DNA of 64,000 nucleotides from Sva-07 sp963752815 (GTDB lineage: Bacteria > Actinomycetota > Acidimicrobiia > Acidimicrobiales > Ilumatobacteraceae), in assembly GCA_963752815.1 (NCBI GenBank), contig CAVVZI010000009.1:251130-315129 (forward strand), in the 5' to 3' direction. The position numbers and the translations under genes are program-made. This document shows positions 8,545 to 19,193 of this stretch, piece by piece (within the stretch, counting starts at the first letter, position 1; each line of letters begins with the position of its first letter). Below the pieces are notes generated by a model. That model did no database searches. It was not told the DNA's origin and was given only the letters and a program-made list of their open reading frames with translations.

Positions 8545-9425
8545 GGTGCAGCCCGAGATCACGCAACGACCGACGCGACCGCAGGTTCAAGGGCACTTGC
8601 GTCCCGTCGGCGCGCCGCAGCGTCATCTCGTCCTCGCCCACCGGCGGTTCGATGCCGGCTCGCGACAGCATCGTGGCCATCACCTCGGCGGCCTGCACCG
8701 ACAGCGACTGCAGCGAGCGGTTCCGGTGTTCGCGGGTGCCGAGGTCGACCTGGGCGATCGCTTCGGGACCGTACAGACGACAGATGTCGATCAACATCGC
8801 GATCTCGACGCCCCAGCCCTGTTGGAACACCAGTCGCTCCAGCACGTCACGGCGCCCGGCGTACTCGCCCGACAGCGGCTGCGCCAGGCCGGTGAGTTCG
8901 GGGAAGTACATCGACATCAGCGGTCGGGCGACCAGCTCGGTGGTCCGTCCGCCACCGCCGTACCGGGTCGGCCGGTGGTAGAGCGCCTTCACCAGCGCCA
9001 CCGACTCGTCGTCGAGCATCGGCGACAGGAGCTTCACCACCCAGTCGGGCTCGAAGCTCGTGACGTCGCCGTCGCACCAGACGATGAAGTCGCCGTGGCT
9101 GACGAGCAAGGTCGCCCAGAGCGCGTTGCCCTTGCCATGGCCCCATCCGTGCGTCGCATGCACGTCGTCGATCGAGACCACCCGGGCACCGGCATGAGCA
9201 GCGACGCGCGCCGTGTCGTCGGTGCTGCGGTCGTCGAGCACGATCAGCTCGTCGACGATGTTGTTCGCTGCCCATGAGCTCGCGCCGGATCACGCTCACG
9301 AGCGGGCCGATCGTCGCCGCTTCGTCCCGGCACGGGATGCACACCGACACGGTGCGCCCCGCCTTCGCCTCGGCGAGCACGTTGCCGGCACAGTCGTCGA
9401 CCTCGAAGGTCCGTACGCCCGTCAT
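8537..9425 (-). CDS. gpgS: glucosyl-3-phosphoglycerate synthase (frame broken near 9264)
   Basis: GT-A/GT81 glycosyltransferase that joins glucose from a nucleotide sugar to 3-phosphoglycerate, the first step toward glucosylglycerate and methylglucose lipopolysaccharide. The N-terminus carries KAGRTVSVCIPCRDEAATIG; after the break come ELIVLDDRSTDDTARVA, the GWGHGKGNALW loop, WCDGDVTSFEPDWV with the metal-binding DGD, LVKALYHRP and a C-terminal QGWGVEIAMLID. The break is a single-base event between RRELM and NIVDELIVLDD. It starts one base after the folB-folK stop and overlaps the phosphatase gene, so the three minus-strand genes form an operon. Confidence 0.9.
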
Positions 9426-9426
9426 G

Positions 9427-10275
9427 TCAGCTCAGCTCGAGCGGGCCGACCGCCGTGATCCCCGCCGGCTCGAGACGCTCGTCCCACCCCGCCGGACAGC
9501 GCTCCGGAGCGATCTCGGCCAGTGGCGTGAGCACGAAACGCCGCTCGGCGAAGTGCGGGTGCGGCACGACCAGATCGGCGGTTTCGATGGTCGCGTCGTC
9601 GTACATGATGATGTCGACGTCGAGCGTGCGCGGACCCCAGTGCACCACCCGTTGGCGCATCGCCTCGCCTTCGATCCGCTGACAGCGCCGCAGCAGGGCG
9701 AACGGGTCGAGCGGCGTCTCGATCTCGACGACCATGTTGAGGTACGCACCCTGGTCGTCGGGGCCGCCGACCGGGTCGGTCTCGTACACCTGCGACACGG
9801 CGACCACCCGGTCGAGACCCGCGACACCCATCCGCAGGAACGCACGACGGTCGCCGAGGTTCGAGCCGAGGGCGATGAACGCGCGGTGCGACGACTGCCG
9901 AGCGACGGCCGCCGTCGAGCGGGTGCGGCTGATCCGCACGGCCGTGCTGGCGGCATCGACGGCGATCGGCGGGCGCAACTTGGTGAGTGTGACGGTGACG
10001 GCTTCGACGCGGTCGAACGTGAGCACCTCGTCGGCCACCCGTGCCGCCAGCCGTTCGAGCAGCACGTCCTTCGACTCGGACACCACGGCCACGACCTGGT
10101 CGGCGACCCAGCCGTAGTGCACGGTGTCGTCGAGATCGTCGGACTGGCCGGCGTCGCCGAGATCGACGTCGAGCGTGAGGTCGATCTGCAACGGCTGGGG
10201 GATCTCACGCTCGTGCGGGAGGGCGCCGACGATGGCGACAGTGCGGATGGCAGAGATCTCGATCTGGTCGGTCAT
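9427..10275 (-). CDS. folK: bifunctional dihydroneopterin aldolase / HPPK (FolB-FolK)
   Basis: 282 residues with two domains. Residues 1 to about 118 are dihydroneopterin aldolase (IEISAIRTVAIVGALPHERE, DDLDDTVHYGWVADQVVAVV, LLERLAARVADEVL). Residues about 130-282 are 6-hydroxymethyl-7,8-dihydropterin pyrophosphokinase: RAFIALGSNLGDRRAFL, QVYETDPVGGPDQGAYLN-like segment, VVHWGPRTLDVDIIMYDD with the two catalytic Asp, and VVPHPHFAERRFVL. It performs two successive cytoplasmic steps of folate synthesis. The fusion is seen in other actinobacteria. It is first in an apparent operon with gpgS and the phosphatase. Confidence 0.95.
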   Translation of the reverse strand: MTDQIEISAIRTVAIVGALPHEREIPQPLQIDLTLDVDLGDAGQSDDLDDTVHYGWVADQVVAVVSESKDVLLERLAARVADEVLTFDRVEAVTVTLTKLRPPIAVDAASTAVRISRTRSTAAVARQSSHRAFIALGSNLGDRRAFLRMGVAGLDRVVAVSQVYETDPVGGPDDQGAYLNMVVEIETPLDPFALLRRCQRIEGEAMRQRVVHWGPRTLDVDIIMYDDATIETADLVVPHPHFAERRFVLTPLAEIAPERCPAGWDERLEPAGITAVGPLELS

Positions 10276-10311
10276 CGGGGGGCACCTCTTCGGCTCGCGT
10301 ACGCCAGAAAC

Positions 10312-10470
10312 CTATCGGGAGGCTGCGCCATCGCTTCGGCGCGGAAGGGTCAGCCGGACCGTCGTTCCCTCACCCACCGCGGTCTCGATCGCGACGGTGC
10401 CACCGTGCGCGGCGACCGCGGCTGTGAATCGTACGCCCCGGTTCGGCACCGGGCCGTCACGAGCGCGAAC
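10312..10470 (-). pseudogene. C-terminal remnant of a sensor histidine kinase
   Basis: The minus strand reads RFTAAVAAHGGTVAIETAVG and then EGTTVRLTLPRR before a TAG at 10312, which is the usual last beta-hairpin of a HATPase_c domain (AVAxAHGGxVxxxSxxGxGTTFxxxLP). No N-box, G1 box or start codon is present upstream; the frame runs into the divergent SDR gene. A truncated leftover is the simplest reading, but the segment is short. Confidence 0.5.
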
Positions 10471-10478
10471 GTTCGAGC

Positions 10479-11301
10479 ATGAACGACTCCGCGCCCACGT
10501 CCGGCCGACTCGCCGATCTCGTGGCGGTCGTGGTCGGGGCGGGACAGACCCCGGGCGAGACGATCGGCAATGGTCGCGCCATCGCCGAGACGTTCGCCCG
10601 CGAAGGCGCCCTCACACTGTGCGTGGATCGCCAGTCGGAACGCGCCGACGACACCGTGGCCGCCATCCGCTCCTCCGGCGGCGAGGCACATGCCTTCGCG
10701 GCCGACGTCACCACCGCGGGCTCGGGCGACGCGATCGTCGGCGCGGCGCTCGAACGGTGGGGCCGGATCGACGTGCTGGTCAACAACGTCGGCATCGGTG
10801 GGCGCGGCGACGGTCCGGCGCACTCGGTCGACGACGAGGCGTTCGACCTCATCCTCGCCGTGAACACCCGGGCGATGCTGCGCACCTGCAAGGCGGTGTT
10901 GCCGACGATGCGCGAGCAGGGGCACGGGTCGATCGTGAACATCTCGTCGGCCGCTTCGTTCGCCGGCGGCTTCCAGATCGCCTACGAGGTCTCGAAAGCG
11001 GCCGTCAACCGGCTGACCACGAGCATCGCCCAGTCGAACGCGTCGCGCGGCGTCCGCTGCAACGCGATCGCCCTCGGTCTCGTCGACACCCCGATGGCCG
11101 TGGGCGGGATCGCCGCCGCCCGCCGGGTGCCCGACCGACGTGGTGCGCGCCGAACGCAACGAACGGGTGCCGCTGCGCGGTGGAATGGGCACGGCCTGGG
11201 ACACCGCGAACGCGGCATTGTTCCTCGCCTCCGACGAGGCCCGCTACATCACCGGTGTGGTGCTCCCGGTCGACGGTGGGCTGGCGGTCCGGATCGGCTG
11301 A
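10479..11301 (+). CDS. short-chain dehydrogenase/reductase (frame broken near 11120)
   Basis: Classical SDR. Cofactor-binding region VVVGAGQTPGETIGNGRAIA at residues about 16-35, DVTTAGSGD, VNNVGIGGRGD (NNAG-like), catalytic Ser in SIVNISSAAS, and YEVSKAAVNRL carrying Tyr and Lys of the YxxxK motif. After DTPMAVGGIAAA the frame shifts and the C-terminus continues as GCPTDVVRAERNERVPLRGG, then ALFLASDEARYITGVVLPVD and GGLAVRIG to the TGA at 11301. NAD(P)-dependent oxidation or reduction of an unknown alcohol or ketone. The break falls in a GC-rich repeat (GCCGCCGCCCGCCGGG) and resembles a sequencing indel. Confidence 0.88.
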
Positions 11302-11428
11302 AGCACCCGCGTACGACGACCACCGAATCCGCGTGAAACTACTCAGGTTCTGCCAATGTGTGTCGATGGACCCGCCGGTGCAGCGGCACCGGAGTCCGGT
11401 TGCAGTCGAAGAGACCCAGGGAGGGTTC

Positions 11429-13843
11429 GTGATCTCACGCCAGGTGCGTCGTTCGTTGTGCGCGTTGGTCGCCGTGGGGGTGGTGCTCGCATCGTGCTCG
11501 TCCGACGACGGCGACGGCGAAACGACGACACTCGCTCCCGAGCCCACCGAAACCCCAACCACCGACACCGAGGCGCCGGTCGACACCGGCCTCACCGGCG
11601 ACGGCCTCGCCGTGGGGGTGCTCGCCCCGTCACCCGGTCTGCTCACCACCCTGTTCCAGGGACAACAGCGCGGCATCGACTTCGCCGTGGAGGACATCGC
11701 CGACGGCGGTGGCGTGCTCGGCGGTCCGCTCGACGCCACCACGACCCCGGCAGCGCTCGACGGGTCGGAGGCCGACCTCGTCCCGACCGTCGTCGAGGAC
11801 GGAGCGCAGGCGCTCATCGGCCCGACCGGGTCGAGCGGCGCCTTCGAGTATCGCGACGCGGTCAAGAACGCCAACAGCATCTCGTGCAGCGCCTCGGCCA
11901 GCGTGCCGGGCCTGACGGCCGACCAGGAGACCTTCGGCCTGTTCCGCACGGCCCTGCCTGACGACGTGACCGTCGGTTACCTGACCGAGATGGTCCTCGG
12001 TCGCCGCGACGAGCAGGCGCCGGGCGCGGCCTGGAAGGTGGCGATCGTGGCCCGCAGCGACGACTACGGCCTCGCCATCGGCAACGGCCTCGCCTACGCG
12101 CTGGATTCGCACGGGCTCGTTCCGACGGTCGTCGACTACAACGCCCACCGGGTCAATTTCACCGGCACGGCATCGGAAGTCACCGATCTCGCACCCGACC
12201 TGACGGTCATCGTGTCGTACGAGGAAGGCGCGCCGATCGTCACCGAACTCGTTCGGGGCGGCGTCGACCCGGCGGCGATGATCGGGCTCGAATCGTTCTT
12301 CCGGCCCCGGATCGCCACCTTGGCGGCGCCCGACGGCAAAGCCGAACTCGTCGACGGGTTCACGATGGTCGGCACCACCGGCGACCGGGCCTTCCTCGAG
12401 CGCCTCTACGAAGCCGACCCCAACGGCCAGATCGCCAATGCGGCGCAGGCCTACGACTGCACGATGGTGTTCGCCCTGGCCAACGAGGCCGTGGCCGACG
12501 GAGCGTCCGACAGCGTCAGCGCCGCGGTCATCGACGTCACCGCCGACGGCACCACCTGCACCACCTACGAGGACTGCCTCACCAAGCTCCAGGCCGGTGA
12601 GAACATCGACTACGACGGCGCCTCCGGACGCATCGGCATCGACGAACACGGCGACCCCACGTTCGGCCGGTTCACCACCGCCACGATCCAGGACGGCGAG
12701 GTCGGCAACATCGAGACGTCCGACGTCGACGTGGCCGCACTCCGGCAGGAGCAGGCGGCGTTCGCCGCCGCGGCCTTCAACACCAAGCTGCAGCAGGCGC
12801 TGACGTTCCTCGGCTTCTACGACGGCCCGATCGACGGCCTCGAGAGCCCGGAGCTCACGGCCGCACTCGCCGCGTTCCAGGCGTCGGTCGGCCTCCCCCC
12901 GACCGGCGTGTACGACGCAGCGACCGACGCCGCCCTGCGTGCCGCGCTCGGCGAGTTCTCCGATCTGTTCAACGCCTCGACGCGCGATCTGCAGATCCTG
13001 CTCACCGACCTCGGCTTCTACAGCGGCCCGATCGACGGAATCTGGTCGCCCGAGTTGACCGAGGCGGTCCGGGCCTTGCAGCGTGAGCTCGGCGTTCCCG
13101 AGACCGGCGTGATCGACGCCGCCACCGTGCAGGCGATCTACGAGCGCGGCATCGCCACCGGATCGACCACGACCGTTCCGGCCGAGCCCGCCACCACCGC
13201 CGCACCCGCGACGACCGCCGCGCCCACCACCGCGGCACCGACCACCGCCGCACCGCACGACCGCGGCACCGGACACGACGGTCGCTCCTCCCGCGCCTCC
13301 GACCACCGAACCGCCGCCGCCGGAGCCGAGCCGAACCTGCTCGACACCCTCAAGGCCGACCCGGACTTCTCGATCTTCGTCGAGCTCGTGCTGCAGCTTC
13401 GGGATTCGACCACGACGTCGCACGATCCTCGGGCCGTTCACCGTGTTCGCGCCGACCAACGATGCATTCGACGACGCAGACACGCTGGCCGACCCTCGAT
13501 CGACCTGAGCCCGGAGGAACTCGCCGAGTACCTGGCGTACTACATCGCCGAGGGTCCGTACACGACGGCCACGATGCTCGCCGACAGCGCTCCGAGAACC
13601 TCTACGGCGACGCCCTGACGATCACCGGCACCGGCGCCGAATCTGAGCGTCAACGGCGTGCCGATCGACCCGACCAAGCGCGACATCGCCGCCACGAACG
13701 GCGTGATCCAGGGATTGACCGCGTTGCTCGACGTGCCACCGGCGGCCGACGACGCGGTCGTCGTGCCCGAGAAGCCCGTCGAGACCGACGCTCCGGTGAA
13801 GACCGAAGCGCCCGTCGCGACGGAGCCGAAACCGGCCGGCTGA
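11429..13843 (+). CDS. lipoprotein: ligand-binding domain, two peptidoglycan-binding repeats, fasciclin domain (C-terminal part frame broken)
   Basis: GTG start (11429) preceded by an AGGGAGGG ribosome site. Signal peptide ending in a lipobox (GVVLASC). Residues about 50-430 match the periplasmic branched-chain-amino-acid-type binding fold (GQQRGIDFAVEDIADGGGVL, ALIGPTGSSGAFEYR, VAIVARSDDYGLAIGNGLAY). Two PG_binding_1 repeats follow, each around GFYDGPIDG or GFYSGPIDGIWSPEL. Then a Thr-Ala-Pro linker and a fasciclin-like domain (LLDTLKADPDFSIFVELV, FTVFAPTNDAFDDADTL, LSPEELAEYLAYYIAEG, GVPIDPTKRDIAATNGVIQG). From about 13255 to 13640 the frame changes several times. Anchored in the membrane, it could tether to murein while sensing or carrying a ligand. 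No permease or ATPase gene is nearby. Confidence 0.82.
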
Positions 13844-13866
13844 GCCCGGCGCACCCGACGCGGTCG

Positions 13867-13913
13867 TTCTTCCCGTTGTCAGTCCCGGATTGCGGGACTG
13901 ACGACGGGAAGAA
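13867..13913. terminator. Strong stem-loop between convergent genes
   Basis: TTCTTCCCGTTGTCAGTCCC pairs with GGGACTGACGACGGGAAGAA (one mismatch) around a 7-base loop. It sits between the lipoprotein stop and the stop of the minus-strand monooxygenase-esterase, as expected of a bidirectional terminator. No long T-run follows. Confidence 0.75.
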
Positions 13914-13942
13914 GCGCCGACGCTGCGGCGCCTCGCCGGCTC

Positions 13943-16535
13943 CTACGCCAGGACCCGAGCGCCGAACATCTGCCGGAGGGCCGCGGCGATCTCCACTCGC
14001 GCGTCGGCGGCCGATGTGATCATGCCGACGGCGGTGATCGAGGTGTGCACGAGCCCGGCGCACGCCAGGTGGCGGGTCTCGACGCCCGCGGCGGCGAGGG
14101 CTTCGGCATAGGCCTCACCCTCGTCGGCGAGCGGATCGAACTCGCACGTCACCACGAGGGCGGGCGGCAGCCCCGACAGGCTGTCCGCCAGCAGCGGCGC
14201 CGCACGCGGATCGGTGCGATCGGCCGGGTCGGCGTAGTGGTCCCAGAACCACTTCATCAGGTCTGCCGTCAGCAGGTAGCCGTCGCCGTTGGTCCGATAC
14301 GACTCGCGCGTCATGTCGCTGTCGGTGACGGGGTTGATCAGCACCTGCCCGCTGAGCGTCGGTCCGCCGGCATCGCGGGCGGCCTGGGCGGCCACGGCGG
14401 CGACGTTGCCGCCGGCGCTCCATCCGCACACCGCGAGCTTGCCGGGCACGCCACCGAGATCGGCGGCGTTGGCGGCCACCCACTGCACCGCGGCGACGGC
14501 GTCGTCGGCGGCCGCCGGGAACCGGGCCTCGGGGGCGTGGCGATAGTTGACCGACACGATGATCGCGTCGCTGTCGAGGCACAGCTGACGGCAGAACGGA
14601 TCGTCGGAGTCGAGGTTCCCGAGCACCCAGCCGCCGCCGTGGAAGTACACGACGATCGGATGCGGCCCTTCGGTCGGCGGGCGGTAGAGGCGGTACGGCA
14701 GGTCGCCCGCGGCGCCGGTGAGCGTCCCGTCGAGCACCTCGCCGACCTCCGGTCCGGGCGGGCTCATCGCGCCGGACGCCTCCATGAAGGCCCGGGCATC
14801 GTCGACAGGGAGCGAATCGAGGGTCGGCAGATTCAGCGCTGCCATCGTCTCGAGCACGAGGCCGACGTCGGGCTTCAACGGCCGGATGACCCCGTCGTTG
14901 GACTGTGGCGCTGCACCGTCGAGGGCGAAGCCGAGGTAGCCCCGCTCGACCACCTCGTCGCAGATCAGCCGATACGGGCCGACCCCGCCGACGTACGGCA
15001 GGAACACCCGCGGCTTGCCGGGCACGTTCGCCCCCATGTACCAGGAGTTGGCCGACGGCATGAGCGTGAGGTCGCCCCACTCGTTGACGTGCTGCACCCA
15101 TCGGGCCGCGGCGGTCGCGGTCGGCTCGATGCTTGTGTTGCCGGCGTCACGGAGATCGACGAGACAGTCGGCGACCCATTCGACGTGCTGCTCGATCGAC
15201 ACCGCCATGTTCGACAGCACCGACGGGCTGCCGGGGCCGGTGATCATGAAGAAGTTCGGGAACCCGACCGACATCAGGCCGAGGTAGGTCTCGGGCCCGG
15301 CGGCCCACCGCTCGGCGAGCGTGACGCCGTCGCGGCCGGTGATGTCGACCGACACGATGGCGCCCGTCATCGCGTCGAAGCCGGTGGCGTAGACGATGGC
15401 GTCGAACTCGAGGCTTTCCGCGCTCGTGTCGATCCCGGTCTCGGTGACCGTGGTGATCGGCGTCTTGCGGAGATCGATGAGGCGGACGTGGGGCAGGTTG
15501 AACGTCTCGTAGTAGTTCGTGTCGAGGCACGTGCGCTTCGTGTTGATGTAGTGGTATTTCGGACACAGCGTCTCGGCGGTCTCCGGATCCTCGACGATCG
15601 AACGGATCTTGTCGCGGACGAACTCGCCGACCGTTTCGTTGGCCTCGGCGTTGGTGAGGATGTCGCTGTAGCCGGCGCCGACGAGGAGGAGCTCGCTCCC
15701 CTGCCACATCCGTTCGTACGCCTCCTGACGCTCCTCGGCCGACACGGCGAGCGCGCTGATCCCGCTCGGCTCGCCCATCGGTACGCCGGCGCGCGGACAG
15801 GCGGGCCTCGGCGTGGTAGGCGGCGGGATCCGCCTCGAAGTGCTTGCGGCGCTCCTCCGGGAGCGGGCCGTTGCGGGCCGGGATCGAGAAGTTCGGCGTG
15901 CGCTGGAACACGGTGAGCTGCGAGGCCTGGCTGGCGATGATCGGGATCGACTGGATGCCCGATGATCCGGTGCCGATCACGGCGACGCGCTTGCCGGTGA
16001 AGTCCACACCCTCGTGGGGCCAACTGCTCGTGAAGTACACGTCGCCGCCGAACCGTTCGGCACCGTCGATGTCGGGCGACTTCGGCAGTGACAGGCAGCC
16101 GGTGGCCATCACGTAGTGGCGGCACGTGACGGTCGCGCCGTCGCTCGTTTGCAGCGTCCAACGATCGGCGTCGTCGTCCCAGACGGCCGAATCGATCCGC
16201 GTGGAGAACTGGATGTCGCGGCGCAGATCGTGCTTGTCGGCGACGTGCTGCAGATAGCGGAGGATCTCCGGCTGCGCGGCGTAGCGCTCGGACCACTTCC
16301 ACTCGGCTTCGAGTTCGGGGTCCCAGGTGTAGGAGTAGTCGACGGTCTGGATGTCGCAGCGGGCGCCGGGATAGCGGTTCCAGTACCAGGTGCCTCCCAC
16401 GTCGTCGGCCGTCTCGAAGACGCGTACCGAGAAGCCGCGCTCGCGGAGCAGATACAGCTGGTACATGCCGGCCATGCCGGCCCCGGCCACGATCACATCG
16501 AAATCAGGAGTGCTCACCGTGTCTGCATCGCTCAT
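13943..16535 (-). CDS. Baeyer-Villiger-type monooxygenase fused to an HSL-family esterase (frame broken near 15785)
   Basis: N-terminal flavoprotein: FAD site VIVAGAGMAGMYQLYLL, GGTWYWNRYPGARCD, second Rossmann motif VAVIGTGSSGIQ, then after the break NETVGEFVRDKI, CPKYHYINTKRTCLDTNYYE and DAIVYATGFDAMTG. The BVMO fingerprint FxGxxxHxxxW reads FGGDVYFTSSW, with Phe in place of His. The C-terminal third is a hormone-sensitive-lipase-like esterase: VVYFHGGGWVLG, GWSAGGN nucleophile, TCEFDPLADEG acid, GLVHTSI histidine. In principle the first half turns a ketone into an ester and the second cleaves it. The break at a GCGCGC run looks like a one-base indel. Minus-strand neighbours are not co-transcribed in an obvious way. 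Confidence 0.87.
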
Positions 16536-16632
16536 GCGGCGATTGTTGCATCACGTCCGACGACGAGACGATGCGGGGCAGGACAGCGCACGCAGACCGC
16601 TCCGCCATCGTTTGGCGTCAAACCCAGTCTTG

Positions 16633-17547
16633 TCAGAGGGCGATCGAGTGAACCAGCCCGCTCGGCAAGACGCGGAAGGCGGCGGCCAGCTGCGGCAGGA
16701 ACTCGCGGTACGCGCTCGACTCGCGCCAGAACATGCCGATTTCGCGGCTCGGCACCGGACCGACGAGCGGGAGCAGTGCCACGCCGGGTGAGTTCGCGAC
16801 CGGCGGGCTCACCGCAAGGCGCGGCAGCAGCGTCACCGCGACGCTGGCGGCGACCATCTGCCGGAGCGTCTCCAGGCTGGTCGCCCTGAACCCTTCTCGT
16901 TCCACGGCGCCCACGAGGTGGCACACGCTCAGCGCCTGATCGCGCAAGCAATGGCCCTCTTCGAGCAGCAGGACGTGCTCATCGGCCAGCGCTGTGACCG
17001 GCACCGGCTCGCCGAGTCGGGCGAGTGGATGATCGATCGGCGTGGCGAGCACGAAGTCCTCCCGGAACAGCAACTCGGTGTGTAGCCCCTCGTCATGGAT
17101 CGGCGTGGCAACGACGGCCACATCGAGGCGACCATCGCGGAGCCGACGCAACAGCTCCTCGGTCTTCTCCTCGACGATGAGCAGTTCGAGTTTCGGGAAA
17201 CGCCAATGGATCGTCGGAATGACATGTGGCAGCAGGTACGGAGCGAGCGTCGGGAAGATCCCGAGCCGGATCGTTGCCGATGCCGGGTCGTGGTGCGACC
17301 GGGCGACGTCGCGGATCGCATCGGCCTCGGCGAGCAACGTGCGCGCGTGGGCGACCACCTCGAGTCCGACGACGGTCGGGAGCGTCTCGCGGGTGCCGCG
17401 CTCGAAGAGCTGGACGCCGAGCTCGGCCTCGAGCTTGTGCACCTGCGTCGACAGCGTCGGCTGGCTGACGAAGCAGGCGTCGGCCGCCCGCCCGAAGTTG
17501 CGATGTTCGGCGAGTGCGACGACGTACTCGAGGTCGCGCAGGTTCAC
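16633..17547 (-). CDS. oxyR: LysR-type peroxide sensor OxyR
   Basis: 304 residues. N-terminal winged HTH (MNLRDLEYVVALAEHRNFGR, SQPTLSTQVHKLEAELGVQLFER). The regulatory domain carries GHCLRDQALSVC with Cys200 and Cys209, matching the redox cysteine pair and context of OxyR. Peroxide oxidises the pair to a disulfide, switching on antioxidant genes. GTG start at 17547 overlaps the ahpF stop in a GTGA, so translation is coupled to ahpF. The order ahpC-ahpF-oxyR on one strand makes oxyR part of its likely regulon. Confidence 0.95.
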   Translation of the reverse strand: MNLRDLEYVVALAEHRNFGRAADACFVSQPTLSTQVHKLEAELGVQLFERGTRETLPTVVGLEVVAHARTLLAEADAIRDVARSHHDPASATIRLGIFPTLAPYLLPHVIPTIHWRFPKLELLIVEEKTEELLRRLRDGRLDVAVVATPIHDEGLHTELLFREDFVLATPIDHPLARLGEPVPVTALADEHVLLLEEGHCLRDQALSVCHLVGAVEREGFRATSLETLRQMVAASVAVTLLPRLAVSPPVANSPGVALLPLVGPVPSREIGMFWRESSAYREFLPQLAAAFRVLPSGLVHSIAL

Positions 17548-19149
17548 GCCGCCGAGTCTTCCAGCTCCTGCTCGAACGTCTCGTCGGCCGGCGCCGACGT
17601 GCGGATCAGGTGGTCGAACGCACTCAGGCCCGCGGTGGCACCGGCGCCGAGCGCGATCACGATCTGCTTGTACGGGACGACGGTGCAGTCACCGGCCGCG
17701 AACACACCGGGGACGGAGGTTCGCCCGCGATCGTCGATCACGATCTCGCCACGATCCGACAACTCGACGCTGTCCTCGAGCCATTCGGTGTTCGGCAGCA
17801 GGCCGATCTGGACGAAGATCCCGGCGAGGTCGACCCGGTGCTCGCGGTCGGCGTTGCGGTCGCGGTACACGAGCCCGGTGACGCGGGCGCCGTCGCCGAC
17901 GACCTCGGTCGTGAGGGCGCTGGTCACGATGTCGACGTTGGGCAGGCTGCGCAGCTTGCGCTGCAGCACGTCGTCGGCGCGCAGGACTGCTGTCGAACTC
18001 GATCAGCGTGACGTGTTCGACGATGCCGGCGAGGTCGATCGCCGCTTCGACTCCGGAGTTCCCGCCGCCGATCACCGCGATGCGCTTGCCGGCGAAGAGC
18101 GGGCCGTCGCAGTGCGGGCAGAACGCGACGCCCTTGTTCAGATACTCGGTCTCGCCCGGCACGCCCATGTGCCGCCAGCGGGCCCCGGTCGACAGCACGA
18201 CCGTGCGCGAGCGGAGGGACGCGCCATTGTCGAGTTCGACGGTGATCAGGCCGCCCGGTTCGTCGGCCGCGATCAACCGGCGGGCGCGCTGCAGGTTCAT
18301 CACGTCGATGTCGTGCTGGCGCACGTGTTCCTCGAGCGCCGCGGCCAGCTTGGGGCCCTCGGTGTGCTGCACCGACACGAAGTTCTCGATCGCCATCGTG
18401 TCGAGCACCTGCCCGCCGAAACGCTCGGCGACGACACCCGTCCGCACGCCCTTGCGCGCCGTGTAGATGGCCGACGCCGCGCCGGCCGGCCCGCCACCGA
18501 CGATCAGCACGTCGAACGGGTCCTTGTCGTCGATGTCCGACGCCGTCCGCGCCGCGGCTCCGGTGTCGAGCATCGCGACGACCTGTTCGACGGTCATGCG
18601 GCCACTGGCGAACGTGTCGCCGCCGCGGAACACGGTCGGCACCGCCATCACCTGACGCTGCTCGGCCTCGTCCTTGAACACGGCGCCGTCGATCGCCACG
18701 TGGCTGATGTTCGGGTTCAACACGCTGATCACGTTCAGCGCCTGCACGACGTCGGGGCAGTTCTGGCACGTGAGCGAGAAGAAGGTCTCGAAGTGGTGCA
18801 TGCCCTCGATCGCCCGGATCTGGGCAGCGACCTCGTCGGACACGCGCGGCGGATGGCCGCCGACATGGAGGAGCGCCAGCACCAGCGACGTGAACTCGTG
18901 GCCGAGCGGGACGCCGGCGAACGTGACGCGGACCGGCGTGCCGACGCGCACGATGTCGAACGACGGCACGCGGGCGTTCGTGCCGTCACGGCGGACGGAC
19001 ACGAGATCGGACAGTGCGGCGATCTCGTCGAGCAGTCCGGCGAGCTCGACCGCCTTGGCCGAGTCGTCGAGTGTCGCGACGAGTTCGATCGGCTGACGGA
19101 GCGACGTGAGGTGCTGGCGGAGTTGCTGGGCGAGTGCGGCGTCGAGCAT
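17544..19149 (-). CDS. ahpF: alkyl hydroperoxide reductase subunit F (frame broken near 17985)
   Basis: Starts MLDAALAQQLRQHLTSL. The N-terminal double thioredoxin-like domain ends in the dithiol Cys128/Cys131 (SLTCQNCPDVV). The flavin reductase part has DVLIVGGGPAGAASAIYTAR, the redox CPHC (AFCPHCDGPLF), NAD site VIGGGNSGVEAAIDLAG and the C-terminal GIFVQIGLLPNTEW and VFAAGDCTVVPYKQIVIALG. It passes electrons from NADH to AhpC. A single extra C after EFDSS separates the last 140 residues into another frame; the rest is complete, so error is likelier than loss. Two hairpins separate it from ahpC upstream. Confidence 0.92.
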
Positions 19150-19193
19150 GGGGGTCGACCTTTCGGGAGGGATGTGGCCGGGAGTTCGTTGGA

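Noticed and set aside
10124..11428. N-terminal 435 residues of a 1164-residue plus frame
   Set aside because: Arg-rich shadow across folK and the SDR gene; the real lipoprotein begins at GTG 11429 with a ribosome site and signal peptide.
14045..15916. 623-residue plus-strand open frame
   Set aside because: Antisense of the monooxygenase-esterase; no recognisable domain.
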